Assembly (NCBI GenBank): GCA_023229945.1
Contig: JALNYH010000048.1
Coordinates: forward strand, 1-6,004
Length of the DNA stretch: 6,004 nucleotides
Source of the DNA: Arcobacteraceae bacterium
Lineage (GTDB): Bacteria; Campylobacterota; Campylobacteria; Campylobacterales; Arcobacteraceae
Direction of reading: 5' to 3'
Part shown: positions 6,004 through 6,004 of the stretch, piece by piece
Numbering within the stretch: the first letter of the stretch is position 1
Layout: every line of letters begins with the position of its first letter
The notes under the pieces: generated by a model
What the model saw: only the letters and a program-made list of their open reading frames with translations
The model's database searches: none
What the model was told of the DNA's origin: nothing
Made by a program: the position numbers and the translations under genes

Positions 6004-6004
6004 G

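Overview
The window is AT-rich and codes densely on the + strand. Protein composition (Lys/Asn/Ile-rich) and the recognisable families suggest a Campylobacterota-like bacterium (Sulfurimonas/Arcobacter type). This is inference from style, not from a marker gene.

Layout. Positions 1-5307 look like one operon cut off at the left edge: a short unrecognised or 5'-truncated ORF (2-190), a 46-residue ORF (191-331), a three-helix membrane protein with a large soluble part (328-1887), a 14-repeat WD40 double propeller (1888-4023), and a coiled-coil protein with an embedded J-domain (4144-5307). Junctions are very tight: 0 nt, a 4-nt ATGA overlap, 0 nt, then 120 nt. That last gap is filled by an open frame which looks like the displaced C-terminus of the WD40 protein. 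Correcting one G in a G6 run (4015-4020) would join it and leave only 5 nt before the J-domain gene. No promoter or convincing terminator is visible; the promoter is presumably left of the window.

Right end. Positions 5308-5443 hold no gene. From 5444 to about 5880 on the - strand lies the 3' part of an IS3-family orfB, lacking its N-terminus and first catalytic Asp. Beyond it, 5908-6003 (-) may be the last 31 codons of an ORF entering from the right, in a region that also carries an imperfect inverted repeat.

How the genes may work together. No known enzyme domain is visible in the operon. It combines a membrane-anchored protein, a large repeat scaffold or sensor, and a J-domain cochaperone-like protein that could recruit an Hsp70. 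The short ORF at 191-331 shares an N-terminal sequence motif with the WD40 protein. Together with the IS remnant and the base-composition mosaic, this fits an accessory locus, possibly a conflict or stress-response system. That function is a hypothesis; the sequence shows only the architecture.
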